DNA of 64,000 bases from Theristus sp. LFF4_11 (Eukaryota > Nematoda > Chromadorea > Monhysterida > Xyalidae), in assembly GCA_030248135.1 (NCBI GenBank), contig JASANC010001364.1:46563-110562 (forward strand). The letters are read 5' to 3'. A model generated the notes under the pieces. The model was not told where the DNA came from and ran no database searches. It saw only the letters and a list, made by a program, of their open reading frames with translations. Position numbers and translations under genes: made by a program. Position 1 is the first letter of the stretch. Each line of letters begins with the position of its first letter. Shown here in pieces: positions 33,471 to 48,600 of this stretch.

Positions 33471-36400
33471 AATGAAACCCATGATTATTGAACCAATCAA
33501 CAATGTGGTGTGTATGAATCGGTGTTATCGCACCGCAAGTAAGATTTGCGTCTGTCTGTGTGTGTTTTTATTCTTCGTGTGTTTCACACCAGTGCGATTT
33601 CTTTGTGGTCTGCTGACCGACTGACATTTCTTACAAAGCATGGCGCAAAAGCGCAGCAAAAATGCTGTAGACAAAACACACTGCATGGCGCCTGAATTCG
33701 ATCACACACGCTAATGCATCAATGATTCATTCACACGCCATTGTACTTTGGAATTTTGATAGTAAAATGAAAGTTGGTTGGTATACATTACATAGCAAAC
33801 TGCTGCCAGCATTTCGGCAGCACGCACACTGTTGATGTTCCATTTGATATGCATGCCACTCGACCGTCGCCCAGTTTCACGATGATGATCTCTTGCTATA
33901 ATTTCATGTGGCCCGCCATGAATTACGGTATTAAAGAAGCAACAGCACAATCAAGTGGCACAAATATTTGATGCCTTTCAGTTTTTCAATCGTGGATCGG
34001 TCTTTAACAAATGCTGTTGTTATCATTGCACGGTTTTTCTTGTTGACCGTTTTTTTTGTACAGTCATAAAACAAAGTTTAAAAAGCCGGAAAGCGTGGTT
34101 TGACCAATTCTGAGAGACATCTGAGAAACATTTCTCAGTCACGACCGCAACTCCCCTTTTTGCTTTTTCGATGAATTCTGCGGTCATTTTTTTACAATTT
34201 TGACATTCTTGGTTCTGTGCGTGTTTCAAGTCTGCGAAAAAGTCTTTATCGTTTCAATCATCATTCAGTTTCATCAGTAGATTAATAACAAAATATTTGA
34301 AAAAGACAATCATTCACGAAACAAAACCGCTCGCCAGACTGAAAAGAGCATCGTCGAAATGGGATGCACAGTTGCATGTTGCGTCTTTGTTCTGTCAGCG
34401 TCAGAACAGCGCTTTTTCCACATTTTTTATCAATGCGAGAAAACACACACACTTTTTATCACAGCTGAGCATCTCCGAAAAAACTAATTCTTTTATCCGA
34501 TTACCCAAAGGGACGCGTCCAAAGTAAAAAAATAACAACCCACAGAGACGTTTTTTATTTGTTACACTGACGCCTGAAATAATCCGATTTTGAACACGGT
34601 GCAAAGTTGAATGGTGCACAGCATGCTTGTGTAACCGTGCAACAAACAGTGGAATGATTATCATTTTTTGTAACAACCTTTATCAATTTCATAACACGAA
34701 AAACAAACAATAAAATAAACAAACAAAAGTCAACTTCTGTGGTGAATGTGTGAAGGTGCGAAGCAACGACACACCCATGCATGTCTGTGGCTTGTGCTGT
34801 GCACAGTTTGGCGATAGGTTGATTGAAAAATTCAAAAAACTAATCAACTGCTTTCTCAACCAATGATGTTCAACTCTTGTAAATGATCAACTTTTTCAGC
34901 AGAAAACAACAAAAAACGAAGCAAATATTTAGTTCGCGCGTCAGGTTCCATCTTATGCGTTTCCACTGACTGATAGTTTGACTGACACAATGCATCAGTA
35001 ATGTAATGTGGCACTTATGAACCCGTCTGCCACCCCCCCCCATACAGTTCTGCGCGCGCATGATCCAGTGCAAAGCTGTGCTGAAGAAATGATGTTGTTC
35101 TCTCTGCAATTGCTAACATTTTTTTGACGACACAATTTCTTTCGCGCATTTTTCTGCGTGCGCGCCTCATGCCCTTCGTTTGCTAGCATATATCTGATAA
35201 TTTTAGAGCGCCACAGAAAACTTGCAAAAGGGCGTTGTTTTTGCGGCTTATTTCAACCTTTGTCAAATTCGTCAAAATGTCGTTTTGTCACAACGATTTG
35301 CGCTGGGTTGCGGGTTATTGCTGTTGACTGACTGTAAGCGTTTTTATTGCTACTGCGCAACTGTTGACAGAATCATTGCCGCATCAAGTTTATGCAAATT
35401 TAGTTTTGCTTAATAAGTTTTACAATTATAACTCAACAAATTTACGTTTTCAGGTGTACGAGCGGTGGTGGTTTTGGTTGTTGATCTTTCCAATTCCATG
35501 TTGTCCACGTTCGTGTACGTTCGTATTGCAAATTGCTTTCCTCTCATGATAAATCACTCAATATTATATCGGTCGAGTATTGTTTATTTGTTATACGTTT
35601 AAAAAAGGCAGAGTGATTTGATTTTTATCGTCTTAGGGACATTCACCATCAACTTTTTCATTAATCCAGAGCTGTTCATTGCGTTCAGTGGAACATGTAC
35701 TGGAAATTTGCGTTTCAACATTGGCTTTTACAGTTTTAAATCCGGGACGTTCTTTCAAACAGCAGGCCCATTTTTTTTGCAATCAGTAGTGAAAAAAACA
35801 GCAAAAACCTAATCTTATACAGACAAGCTTGGCGCGGGCGCTAATACAGTTTTAACGAAAAACACAGTTTATCTATGTTTCTGACAACAACTGCACATTT
35901 TCAGTGTTTCACTTCGTTGTGAACATCGGCCGGTTTGGTGAGCCGCACAGCAATGCCTCTCTTTCTGGTTTTCGGTTTGTCTCAGAGAACTGTAAAGAGA
36001 AAAACTCTCATATCTGTCAAATGTTACAACATTATAAAAACCGCGAGTTTTCACTCACTCATCGCTCACGTTTCTCACTGTAACTTTGCATTTGCTGCGC
36101 CATCCATCGTTCACTGGGGCGGCGTGCATTGAATAAAATTCAAACAATTCGTCTGCGCAACAGTGGCATCATCATCGTTACGCCCGAGCTGACAACGCAA
36201 CGCACTGCACACTTGTACAGTCGCTGTAGCCTGCTGCACGAAATCTTTCAGCCTCATGATCTGTGTCTGTGTCGCTTTGTTAGCGCACACTTTGCACACA
36301 AACGTTCATCGACCGCACCCAAATGTTGTTCAAGTTTTTTTCGTTTAAAAAGTTGAAATACAATGTAAATGTTTTGTTATGAAAGTGTGGTTGCTGGTCA

Positions 36401-36560
36401 TTTGTTTTCAGCGGATTTTTATGTTTTTTTCTGTTTGTCTGCTTTTATGTCCACAAAAACAAAAAGTATATTTAACATTATTTTTGTGTCCCTGGAAGTT
36501 TGTTGCCCACTATTCACACATTTTCTTTGAAAATGACGAAATTGTGTGATGCGCAGCAGC
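33471..36560. other. Gene-poor spacer
   Basis: A/T-rich DNA with no frame that shows a family motif or a splice-consistent chain. A short C run occurs at 35033. Nothing else is identifiable. Confidence 0.5.
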
Positions 36561-36860
36561 AACCTCAATAATACCGTATTACCCCCAATAAACCCCCATG
36601 GGGGGTTAAGCAGTGGGGGGGGGGTTTTGGGGGGGGGGACAAAAAAATTCTAGGGGTGGGGGTTTGTTAAAAAATGGCAAAAATACCTTGCATGGCAGGC
36701 AAGAAAGTCGCAGAAACTTCTACTCTACATAGAAATTTCCTTTTATAACAGCATTTTGTAATGAAAGTACTATTAACTCACCATTCTCAATAATACTTGT
36801 GGGGGATTATTAGCGAAGGAATACGGTACTTGTATTATTAGCGAAAATTCGTTAAATTAA
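36560..36860. repeat. Possible short inverted-repeat element with G runs
   Basis: The left side has AATAATACCGTATTACCCCC. The right side has the complementary pieces GGGGGATTATTAGCG and GGAATACGGTAC followed by TTGTATTATT. The centre has long G runs around CCCCCATGGGGGG. It looks like a small non-autonomous transposon, but the ends and target duplication are not sharp. Confidence 0.4.
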
Positions 36861-36902
36861 AAAAAAAGACTCTTAAAGAAAATGATAAAAAATTTGTTAC
36901 TA

Positions 36903-37722
36903 ACTCACTCACTCACTCACTCACTCACTCACTCACTCACTCACTCACTCACTCACTCACTCACTCACTCACTCACTCACTCACTCACTCACTCACTCAC
37001 TCACTCACTCACTCACTCACTCACTCACTCACTCACTCACTCACTCACTCACTCACTCACTCACTCACTCACTCACTCACTCACTCACTCACTCACTCAC
37101 TCACTCACTCACTCACTCACTCACTCACTCACTCACTCACTCACTGATTCACTCACTCACTGATTCACTCACTCACTCACTCGCTCACTCACTCACTCAC
37201 TCACTCACTCACTCACTCACTCACTCACTCACTCACTCACTCACTCACTCACTCACTCACTCACTCACTCACTCACTCACTCACTCACTCACTCACTCAC
37301 TCACTCACTCACTCAGTCACTCACTCACTCACTACGCACTCACTCACTCGCTCACTCACTCACTCACTCAGTCACTCACTCACTACGCACTCACTCGCTC
37401 ACTCACTCACTCACTCACTCACTCACTCACTCACTCACTCACTCACTCACTCACTCACTCACTCACTCACTCACTCACTCAGTCACTCAGTCACTCAGTC
37501 ACTCAGTCACTCAGTCACTCACTCACTCACTCACTCACTCACTCACTCACTCACTCACTCACTCACTCACTCACTCACTCACTCACTCACTCACTCACTC
37601 ACTCACTCACTCACTCACTCACTCACTCACTCACTCACTCACTCACTCACTCACTCACTCACTCACTCACTCACTCACTCACTGATTCACTCACTCACTC
37701 ACTCACCCACTCACCCACTGAA
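36903..37722. repeat. (TCAC)n microsatellite array, about 0.8 kb
   Basis: About 200 tandem TCAC units. Variants are clustered: TGATTCAC near 37144, 37161 and 37681, CAGTCAC units near 37313-37505 (five in a row around 37480-37510), and ACTACGCACTCAC twice (37332, 37382). The repeated variants suggest that segments of the array were duplicated. The Thr-His-Ser-Leu open frame through it is an artefact. Confidence 0.98.
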
Positions 37723-39645
37723 GCTCAGACAATGTGTAGCTCTATAGTTACATTTAAATACCATACAACTCGAGCCCCAACATCATTTCATGTCTCAAAA
37801 TTTGATGGAAGCGCCCCCGCTTGAATATGTGAAATCAGACACTGCTCTTGCATGCGCAATGTTTGCTCACATTTTGCTTTTTAAACAAATTATTAAAATA
37901 AAATATGATGCATTTTTGGATTTCGTTTTGACCGAGCTTGCAAACAGAGCTGCTTATTTGTAAAATAACTGTACATTGTCAGAAAAAAGGCTTCGTCGTG
38001 GTGGGTAAGTTTGATGGAAACCTACATAGGAATAAACTGTGCCAGAGACACAATGTGTTTTTTGCCTTTTTAAACCTGAGTGCTACAATTGAGTTTTTCC
38101 AAAATGCATTCGTTTTGACAAAACATGTTTCATGATCTTTTATCACGTGTGAATAGCAAAATTTGCGTAAAACTGTTTTTTGTTCTTTCTCATGTGTCCA
38201 CCATCATGAGCACACGTGCATTTGACATTCGCCGCGCACAAGTTTTTTCTCAGCGGTCCATGTTTTCAGTCAATCTTAGACAAAACAAAACTCTGGCATA
38301 CAATAGAAACGTGCCAAAATAAATATCTTGCATATGCTCATGTTGAGTTGTATTCCGATAATGATGAGGCATACACAAAGCATCGTAAGAAGTTTTTCAA
38401 ACAAAGTTTGTGCGTGTTTGAATGACTGATATGTGCAAATGTGCGCGTGCACTGTGTTGATTCTGTGAATATGAATGGGTCTCTTGTTTTGATCATAGAC
38501 CAAACCCGACCTACATACATACATAACGATTTGAACGTTTCTTCTTAGTCTGTGCCATGAAACTTGATTGACAATGGAACTTGGCACAAGCTGACTTTGA
38601 AAACCCATAATTTTAGAACTCACTTTGAACTTCGCAGAAGGCTCACTAAAACAGCGACACACGCGTGCGTCTTTTTAGTGGATGGTGCACTAAAATTTAT
38701 GTTTTTTGTTCTTTGTTTTTTTTTGGTTCGGTTGTAAATTGTAAATCGAAATTATCTTTACATAATTTCTGAAGAGTATAATTTTTACAAAACAGCGCCC
38801 TGAAGAAAAGATTCACAGCACTAAACGGCTTTATCTAATTTGGCTTGCATTTAGCGCTTGAGTCCAGTAAACTGAATCGCCAAGTGCCATTGCCTCTCTA
38901 TCTCTCTCACAGCAGCTTTCTGTTCGCCACATGCATTCAAACGAAAGCGCAAATGATGAAATATAACTGCGCTCACGTTTGAAATTCAAAACCAATGCAT
39001 CGCATATAAATATCTTTCTCACGCACCGTTCTTCTAAAAAAGCTTGTGAAAACTGAGTGATTCAATGCACCTAGCTTGTATGCGGTTGCATTGCAGCTAT
39101 ATTATTCATACCGGTGTTTCATAAAAATCGAAAACTGCGTTATCATATTGCATGTATGCATACCGTTTCAGATAAAAGCTTTCGCCGACATTTTTTGCTG
39201 GTCGCCGTCAAAAAATGCATCTGAAAACAGGAACGTACTGAAAGTGATCACCAACAACACATTTTCCATATATTTCAGTTCTTGTGAATTTCATTCAGTT
39301 CATGTCGCGGGTGACTCTTTGTTCAGAATCTGGCTTCCATTGCACCCAACTGTGTTCAGTTATGATTGCTGACACTTGGCTGCACTGAATCAATCTCGAG
39401 TCATCACCTGATGATGCTCAGTTAGAAACACCATGCATCACGTGTAAAGCGTCTTCTGACTAACTGTACCAAAACTATATTGAACAAAGCAATTCAAAAG
39501 TTATAGTACACCGCAAGCCGCCGAAAATGGCACCGATAAAACAGAGGAACCGCAGCATCATTCCACAACTTGAGCCGGATTGAATTCATCAACATAATTG
39601 GTGACTTTAATGAAATAATTGTTTGCCGAATCCGTCATCTGCATC
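37723..39645. other. Spacer upstream of the CRIM1-like gene
   Basis: A/T-rich DNA without a supported gene. It must hold the promoter of the CRIM1-like gene, but no clear core element can be picked out. Confidence 0.4.
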
Positions 39646-42600
39646 ATGTCCACTGAAATGTGCATCACACCAGTGAAAGCATCGACCACTGCTGCTGTGT
39701 CCGTCATCATTCTGTTGTGCTTCGGCACGCGCATGACAGCAACTGACAGCAGCGCAACCACACAAACACAGGTTGGCGTTTTTCCTAAGCGCAGCGAAAA
39801 AGCACGTCTCGAAAAACCCTTTTGAGCATTTTACGTATCAACTCAGCATCATGCATCGTTCAACAATTTTTCAGGGGTCTGCGGAGAACGGTGGCACGGA
39901 CGACTGCGACCGACGCAGTTGTTCAAAGGTGGACTTGCAGTCCGACTGTGACGGTGGCAGATTCGTGTGGGACACTGTTGTCTGCTGTCGGCATTGTCTG
40001 CTCGCGCATCAACAGGCCTGCGGCGTCAGTGAACACTCGCACTGTGATCGTGGGCTGGTCTGTGTCACGTGCAATCAGACTGACCACCAGAATGCCACCA
40101 CTGCCACGTGCCAAGGTGCGTTACGGTGAGCCGTGTCTGTGGGCAAGATCAACAGTGACATGCCTTGCAAACGTGGCACCCACAAGTGTTTATGCTCGGT
40201 TACAGCCAAAACCGTATCAAGGTGCTGTGCATTGAGCGCATTATCTACTGAATGAGTGTTTACTTGTGCTGGTAAGAAAACTGCAATACCAAGTGGCTGC
40301 TGTTTTGACCGACCATTTGAAAATGCGCAAAAACGATTTTCAAAACGATTTTTAACATCTGGATTCCAAAACTCATTTCGTTCACTCATATTTATTGATG
40401 ATTAACCACTCACTCACATCAGTAAGACCAGCAGTTTTTTTAATACTTGTTGTTTCTCACGCAAAAAATTGCCACAAAGAGCCTTTGTGCATGTCGTGAT
40501 GGTCACCAAAAATAAAGTTCAAGTGCCATAATAATAATAACTCATAAAATAATTCTTCCTTGGTTTGTCTGTTCTGTCTGTTCTCCTTCTCTGTCAGAAG
40601 CCACAAACAAATTTATTAGCGAAGCAAACGCGTATGTGTGCATCCTGCATTAGCTGGCTTGTGATGCGCCGATGCTGGAATAATGGTAATTGCAAGGAAT
40701 ATGTAGAATCATTCCCCTGACAAGGGGCATTTTGCACCATGATAATTATTACATCTCACACATCAAGAAGCAGCTGTCAAACACATTTTATTAGATCACG
40801 ATTTAAAGCGAATAAATTTGATTATATTGCACGCCACATGGGAACACAGAATTGTGGATCATATCGTCATCGCGACCATTGTGGATAAAGCAATTTCTTT
40901 TTTGTGTGCCCTACCCCGTCTGGTACATCTTGCTTCCGTTTTCATAATTTATTATATTATGTTTCACAATTATGAACTGCACGCCATCGTTTTTAACTGA
41001 GCACATGTTCGAAAAAATTGGTGCGTTCTTTGCAGATTTAGTCCTTGTGTGAGTACTCTGGCAAAAAGAATTACCCGTGCCTTGCGATTCTTTAGTTTTT
41101 TTAATCAAAATCAGAGTGTTTACGAGAGGTGGAAACATTTGTCAAAACTTTTGTTTTGAAAGATCGCTGCCAGGGAGGGCCTTAATTGTAGTAACCGACT
41201 GCATGGCATTGCAAATCACTGTTGAATACCATGAAAGTAGTGTGAACTCGATAATAACCAAATGTAAACTTTGTTTTCACGCTTGTTTTCACACTGCGAT
41301 TGAACTTTTGTAGGTCGAACAGATAGCCGTTTCCCATACGTGCGCTGTACGATGAAATAAAATGTACAACCTGCAACATTTGCAAGAAGTTTCATTGCAC
41401 AACTGACCACAGTCATGCATTTGAGACCACCATACACAAAAAGTGCAATTGTATGAATAAGGCAGTCCCAGATCTGGCACCAACAATCGGGCATTTTGGT
41501 TCGCACTGCTCTGAAACAACCACTGTCATGAAAACAAGTCCTTATCAGAAATAGCATGAAAGAAGAAAGGCAAAACGGAAACTGATCGTGTGAAGCAGTG
41601 AACCGTGACTGTACCACTGCTGGCAACAGAGTTGTATAAACGTACAAAACAGTCCATTAACGCTTGTTATTTTCAGTTAGGTCTACTTTTTGCCGATCAG
41701 TTTTATAAAGAATGATAATGTGAGTTAGTGGGGCATGTAAGTGTGTGTTCAGTTTTCTCAAACGCATTTTCCTAGTTCCGTTTTTTCGCGTAGCGTAATG
41801 TGCATTGGTTTTGCATGAGAAAAGTTCGCGTGCCACCCATCCATGGGTGCAGGGCACACCTGCGTATGTGTTTTGCTTGTCTGTTCAAACATTTTTACCT
41901 TCATAATTCTGGCGTGGGCATTTATTCGAACAATTCATCAGTTTTTATGCTGAACATAACATCTCACTTTGATAAAAAAAATAAACGGAATTTGAAACGT
42001 TCAGCATCGCCAAGGTTATAACGCTCAATTTTAATGAGAAAAGTCGGAGGAGATTTTGCAGGTGTAATTTATTGGATCGATGACTTTTAACTGCATTCGA
42101 TGCAGCAGCTACGTTTGTGCGGTCAGGTCAGAGCTTGCGAATCCCCTGCAAAACAACCAGTAACTTTCGTCAGTGTTTCTCATAGACCACGACAATTTTC
42201 CATGATGTGTCAATGGCATTTTGCTTAAAAACGTCGGTTTTTCAACAAAAAGAAGAAAACGCAGTTTTTCCATTATTTCTCGCACGTTTCTTTGCTTGAT
42301 TTTTCTAATCGAACGTTCAAAGTGAAGGTCACTGGGTGATATCTTGAGTTGAGCATTCAGCTTGGGCTTTCTGTGACTGTAAAAAGTACGTTTGTTCATT
42401 TTGATTGAAAGAACGAAAAACCAATCAAATAATTAGCGTGCACAATTTATTACCGCGCCGCTTCAGCATGTTCTGAAAAAATCATTAAAAATCGCTTTCC
42501 GTCATTTGAGCTGCCGTTTTTACTGATGCATGTGTGCTTTATAGTTGCATTCTCCGTTGTCTCGCATTGTGCAGTCGTGTTTTCAGCAACAATTTTGATT

Positions 42601-45600
42601 TCGATCGTAAATCTCCATCTCTGAATTATTTCCCGAAAAACTCGTGCACTGTTGCTCGATCGCACTGTGGCAGGTCGTAAATAAATTGCCGTTAAATAAG
42701 TTTTTCTGCACAATTTTTTCATCTGTTTGGTTACGGTGCCACCCCCCCCCAAACAGAGTCATTTGCAGCCGTGTGTCTCTTGTGAACAGGACCCATAAAA
42801 TCAGTGTGATGTTTATTGTTTGAAAAAAGGTGCAATATAACGCTTACGCTGGTACAGTATATTTTTTAAACCTGTCACTTTCTTTAGCAGATCACAGAGC
42901 CCGATGTAAACTTCAAATTAAAAAGAATGAAACGGAATCGGTCAAAACCAACAACCTCATTTGTGGCGAAATATGTGCGTTTTTCAACTCGGCTCCATTC
43001 TTTCTTCCTTCTTGGGCTGTGTATTTTGCTAAAAAGATGACAGGTTTGAAGAAACACACAGTAAATAGGCTTGATCATCAGTTTCTTTGTGATTCATTCA
43101 AGCTGTTTTATTTTAACAAAAACTAAAAACTATTTCACCATTTATTTAGAAGTCAGTCGTGATTTGTGCGAATCAAGTGGCTACACGGGCGATTTGCTTG
43201 AGCATTTTGGTTGTGATCTGGTGTGCTCATCAACGGATTGTACCCGTGCCGAGTGTCAGTGCGTGCGTGCACTCACGTGTGCCAACGTTCAATCGCCGTT
43301 TGCTTACGCCAACCAATCGCACTGTGAACACGCAATGACACGCGGCAAAGGTTTGTTTGCCTGCTTTTTTTAACCTTTTACGAGCAGGTTTTTATTTGAC
43401 TTTTTATGTTGTTTTTTCTTCTTGAAATTACACGACCGACAAAGGCGTCGAAAGGTCTGCCGGCAAAAAGATCTTTGTTCCCATGTGCGCGGTTGTTTTC
43501 CGAATAACGATTTCTCGATAAAATTGTTGACAAATTTTATGAATAAGATTTTAGGTCATGTGAGTCTGAAATCGCGAATGGATGTTTCATAGAATCGCTG
43601 ATAAACCGAAACTGTCAGACAAAAAATACAAAATTTAATTGCAAAAATTTTAATGTGCTTCTTTCTTCAAAAAGTTACGAGGCCAATAACATTTTCTCTG
43701 GCGCATAAAACTTACTGAGAACGAAGTGCAATCGATCTTTCAGGAGGCCATGAAAGATAAGGTCCACGTTTGACCACCACTCATGAGTTTTAGGAAAGTA
43801 AATGAAAAGAAAACTGCATAATCTTTTCACGAAATAGAGCTTTTCTACCAAGGACAAGCTAAATAACTGCTCGTCTTAAATTAAATTAAATTAATGACAC
43901 GTGTAGCGCTAAACTACTTTCCTCGGATGCTAAACCACTCGACATTGAATGGTTGAACAGAGCATATAATGCAGTGTAAAGTTATGTGAGCAAGGACGGC
44001 TGTGCCCTGCCACTAGCGCAGCCGCAGTCGACCGGTGTCCTGCGTGTGTGGGCAAGCCGGCCACATAGGCCGTGCTGCGCTCGCTTCTGCTCATCGGTAA
44101 ACACAGCTTTTACACCAGGCAGATGCACGTCACCCATGAATGTGCTCAGTTTGTTCTCAATTTGTCTTCTCACGAGCGAGTGAAAATCGTGAATCAACCG
44201 GTGCAGCAGGCAGCTGTCATCAACTGACGTGGCACATGCGTCAGCGACTCTTTCGTACAACATTTTTTTCAAATTTGTTTTCGTGTCGTTTCCAGCGCGC
44301 AGTCTTATCAATCATACTCGGTGTTATCAGTGACAAAGTCGCCCGGGTGTGTATTTTTCTGTTAAACAAGCTGCAATGAAGCAACATCACACAAGGTTTT
44401 TTCTTGAGGAAGGCGCAGTAAAAGCTCACTTGCGAATTTCGAGTTGGTTTTCAAATCGCTATGTGTTTTTGCTTCGATTATTTGCAGCAAGTTTCTCACC
44501 ATGCCACAGTGAAACAACACTGGTTGTTTTCATCCGGAGGCATTAGTGAACACTGTATGTGTACCGTGATTTTTAGTTCTCATTCATCGCCACATTTTCC
44601 ACGTGGATACTGAACTGCTCTTTTAACCGAAAAAACATCAACCCACACAAACGAGTGTTCTGCTTTTGTTCAAAAAAGTGGCGTGGCGCTTATAAAAATG
44701 CGCAAAACCAAGGCTGGCACTGCTGTGCTCTGAGCTTGTGCACCGTGATTTTTTGTATCCTTCCAACGGACTTTTTTTGCATTTTTGAATTTGCATTTTT
44801 AAGTCCAACAATTACGCATTTCAGACTGTTTCTGGGTCTGCAGTTTGTGCACTGCACCGGTCAGCTCTAAACTTCGGTTTTCTTTGATTTAAAAACAAAC
44901 CTGGTCAGAGAATTCTAATCACTGCGTGTTCAGCTGTTTCATAAAAGTAAAACATCACAATTTTTATCGTTTTTTTTGTTTTGGTGAAACAGCACTTTGT
45001 GCCACTTTGTGTCTGCCTGGTATGCATTTGCACAATACTAACAAACAAAAGCACAAAATTCGGTCAATTTGGTTTAATTAAATCAAATGAATTCATGTCA
45101 ACTGAATAGTAATCAATTGAGTTTATGTTTTTTACGCCATCTGGTATTTTTCAACGTCAGCTGGTGTGTTTAAATGTCGATGAAAACGCCAGGTTTCCAA
45201 CGGTGTTTAACGTCAGAACTGACTTGTAAAGAAATTGCTACATTGTGCGTTTTCATCAACGTCTAGATGCTGCAGCTCACATAATCGTGTTCGTGTTTTC
45301 CTTGGTTAAGCCTGTCCTGATCCTGAACAAGTAAAAATTGAATAAATAGTCTGCCTTGCAGCCCACACATATCCCGTGGCTGAAGAAGCTCCTCTGTACG
45401 CTCACGTTGCTGTGCGACAGAAAAAACCTGATTGAGCCGGATTTTGCATTTCTCTGGAATCACAGCGAGAGACAAAAAAGTCAATGGAGACTTACGACCG
45501 AAAGGAAAACATAACCTAACATCTGTTTGTTTTTATCCATTAAAACAACACGAAGACCGGAAATATGCAAATTCGGTCGTCCCAGCAAAACCGGTAGCAA

Positions 45601-48600
45601 GCGCCCGTGTCCCCATGCAGCGACTGGGGGGGGGCGGTCCCAGTGCAAAAAACGTTGCCCACTATGATTCAATATGCTTTTTATTTGGCCAGGGCGTCAA
45701 GTCCACACGGTCCACATGAACACTGTTGACTTTTGCCACTGCTGCACTCAGTTTTGTGCAAAATGCTGTCTGCGGTTCTGTTGTGACACTTGTTGCTGCT
45801 GATTTTTGTTTACCTTTATAATGGATTTAACAACAGTAGAAATTTTCCCGCAGGATCGCGGATTTTTGTGGCACCTAATCGCAAAAGTGTTTTCAGTTTA
45901 AAGCGTTTAACGATTTTGATTTATGTCATGCGTCATATTCCCGAGGCGCCCCAAAACGAACAGACACGTGTTTTCACTGTTTCGCCTGAACACTTTTTGA
46001 CGTGATATCCGGTTTCATTTCGCAACAAAGTTCAGAAAGGCGTTTTCGTCTGTACTTTGCAAACGATTGTCAATGTTTTTTACAGACGTTTTTTGATATG
46101 GCAGCTAAACGAATGACAAAATCCCTGCTAATTTTCAATGAATAGCAACTGCACATTTGCGTTCCTGTAATCTCTTTCCTTCAAAAATCTTGCGGTTGCT
46201 TTTTATTTCGCAAAAGCTTCACAATGAGAAATAGCCATTGGTTTTAAACGAGAGAATTTTCGTAATCTCTGAAGTGTTGTTGACAATTATTTATAAATGC
46301 GACTAAATATAGGCGCGACGTGGCAAACAAACGCTCAATAATTGCGTGAGGCATGGCATTCATTGCTTGCCAGTTGCTGCTCCATTGGTGCACCACAGTG
46401 TATGTGGCCCACTGTCGTCGTGTGTCTGTTTTATTTGCGGATTGCTGGCACCTTCATCCGTATGGCACGCATCTGTTCGATACTCGAGGAAACCATAATT
46501 TGTCCACAGTAATCTCAAATAAACGGTCTGTTGTTTCTGTCTAGCGTCGTTCATGCCATAAAGCACTCAGTGAGCAAATGTTCCCAATCTGAGCGCAACA
46601 GAAATTAAAATATGTCGATTGCTGCTTCATAACTACCGAATTCTCGCACGTTTGGGGCATTTTCAAATCGACTCGTGCGGACAACGAATTTGAAGTTATC
46701 CCAATCTGATTCCACACTGAAAAAAATGTCCGAACTCGTGTTCAGTGGTGTGTCTCGCCGCCGAAAAACACGACGCGGGACACGCGGCGGTGCACGAGTT
46801 CGTGCATTTTGTTTCTGCGTGTCAGTTGCAGAATCTTTATGTTTTGTTCACGACATGATTCCACAGCTGCATGAGTACTTGAATCGGCGGGCGTGCTGTA
46901 ATGCGGATAACAAGCGTGTCAATAACTTTTGCGATTCTTGACATTGGTGTTTATAAGATCAGTCTGTTTAACCATGCAAAAGTACATCACGCTCGTTCGT
47001 GCGTTAACAACAAGTTTTGCATGCAGCCACATTCATTGACCTTGCCACGCTACGACAAACATGCCGATCATCTCACTCTGACTAATTTTTTTGTGCATCA
47101 TGTTGCGTGCAGTGATCACCAGTGTTGCATGAGCGCGTGGTGACGCTCACCGTTCGTGTCTTGCAGTGACGCAGCCATCGCAAGCACAGCCTGCTAGTGC
47201 GATTGCTTCAAATTTATGTTTCCAGGGTCACAATATCTGAAAATGTTTTTTTAAAAACGTTTAAAAACGCGTCCACATTTTTCAAATGCTACTCAATGAA
47301 TGTATATTCATCGCATGTCATCAGCTGTTTTTAGCGCATTGTGCTAACAGCAGCAGTGTGGGAATGTCGTGTCAAATTTGTTAGTTTGGTTGACAAACGA
47401 GCGCAGGCGTTTTGGCTGACCGCGGTTTGTTTGTGAAACAGAACCATAAACGCTGCAAAAAATATGAAATGTGTGCCAGACAGTTTTTGTGACTGTTTTG
47501 AACACACTGGTTACTCATTGTTTATTTCGCTCGAAGCTCACATCCTGTGTTTTCGTTTATGTCATATCACACATTAAACGCGTTTTGCGGAAAGTTAACT
47601 TACCAAAGATGCGTAAAACGCCAAAATTAACGCAAAACAGCTCATTATTATTGTTATGGATTGTTGTTTTTTGCAGTGTCAGCCAGTTCCAAAGATGCAA
47701 TGTGTGCGGCCACGTTTGCACAGGGTCGTTTTTTAGTTTTCTTGCTATAAAAGTGAATGAGTTGAGAACGGTTTCAGTGGCTTATTATTAGGCAGTGCAA
47801 TTATTACATTCCACCTGACAACCAAACCAAAACACGGGGTGCGCTGAATAAAATAAAAACTCAGACAGGCGCTTAAATGAATTGACGCGTTTGAACAAAA
47901 AAGTGAACACGCATGTTTTGATTGTTCACAACGTGTTCATTTACATCTTGTTTACGAACGTGTTTGTATCACCCTGCCTTTCGCAATAAATTCATGCCCG
48001 TTGACCCTTTCAAATTTCAAAATGTCTCTTAAAACAGTGATTTGTTAAATTGGTGTACGTACGGCTTTCATACACAAAAAACGAAGGCGTGAAGTGCACA
48101 TGTTTGTTAAGCGAGCACAAACCACGAAAACGGTAGAAAGCTGCAAATAGCAACCAAGTCACTCCACTGCATTGGTGCATTTCATTTTGTAGAACCGAAG
48201 CACATTAAGCTTTTTTTGGAGAGACACAGAGTTTGCAAACACTAGCGGCGTTCAGTATTGCCTCCCAGACTGTGCTGCGTCCTGCAAACTCACTGTGAAA
48301 CGTGCGAAACTTCTTGAAGTAGTAATGTTTAGCAAAGAATAATAATTTTGCTCAAATATCTAGGATCGTCATCAGTTCAAAAAAATTTAAAAGTGAAGCT
48401 GTCGGTAAAATATTGCCACTGTGCACCGGCACCGATATACATTATTTTTCACACGTTCTCTTTTGGTTGACAGCTCATTTTGCGCAGTTTTATATTTATT
48501 TTGTGCGTCTGTTTGTTGTTTTTAGCACAAATATAAAAAACGCCATATATTACAAAAATGTGGCGCGCGCTTTTAAAAAATTCACTAATAGAATTTAGTT

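Noticed and set aside
36882..37163. 93-residue open frame of repeated Thr-His-Ser-Leu
   Set aside because: It is the translation of the (TCAC)n microsatellite; every frame of that array is open by construction.
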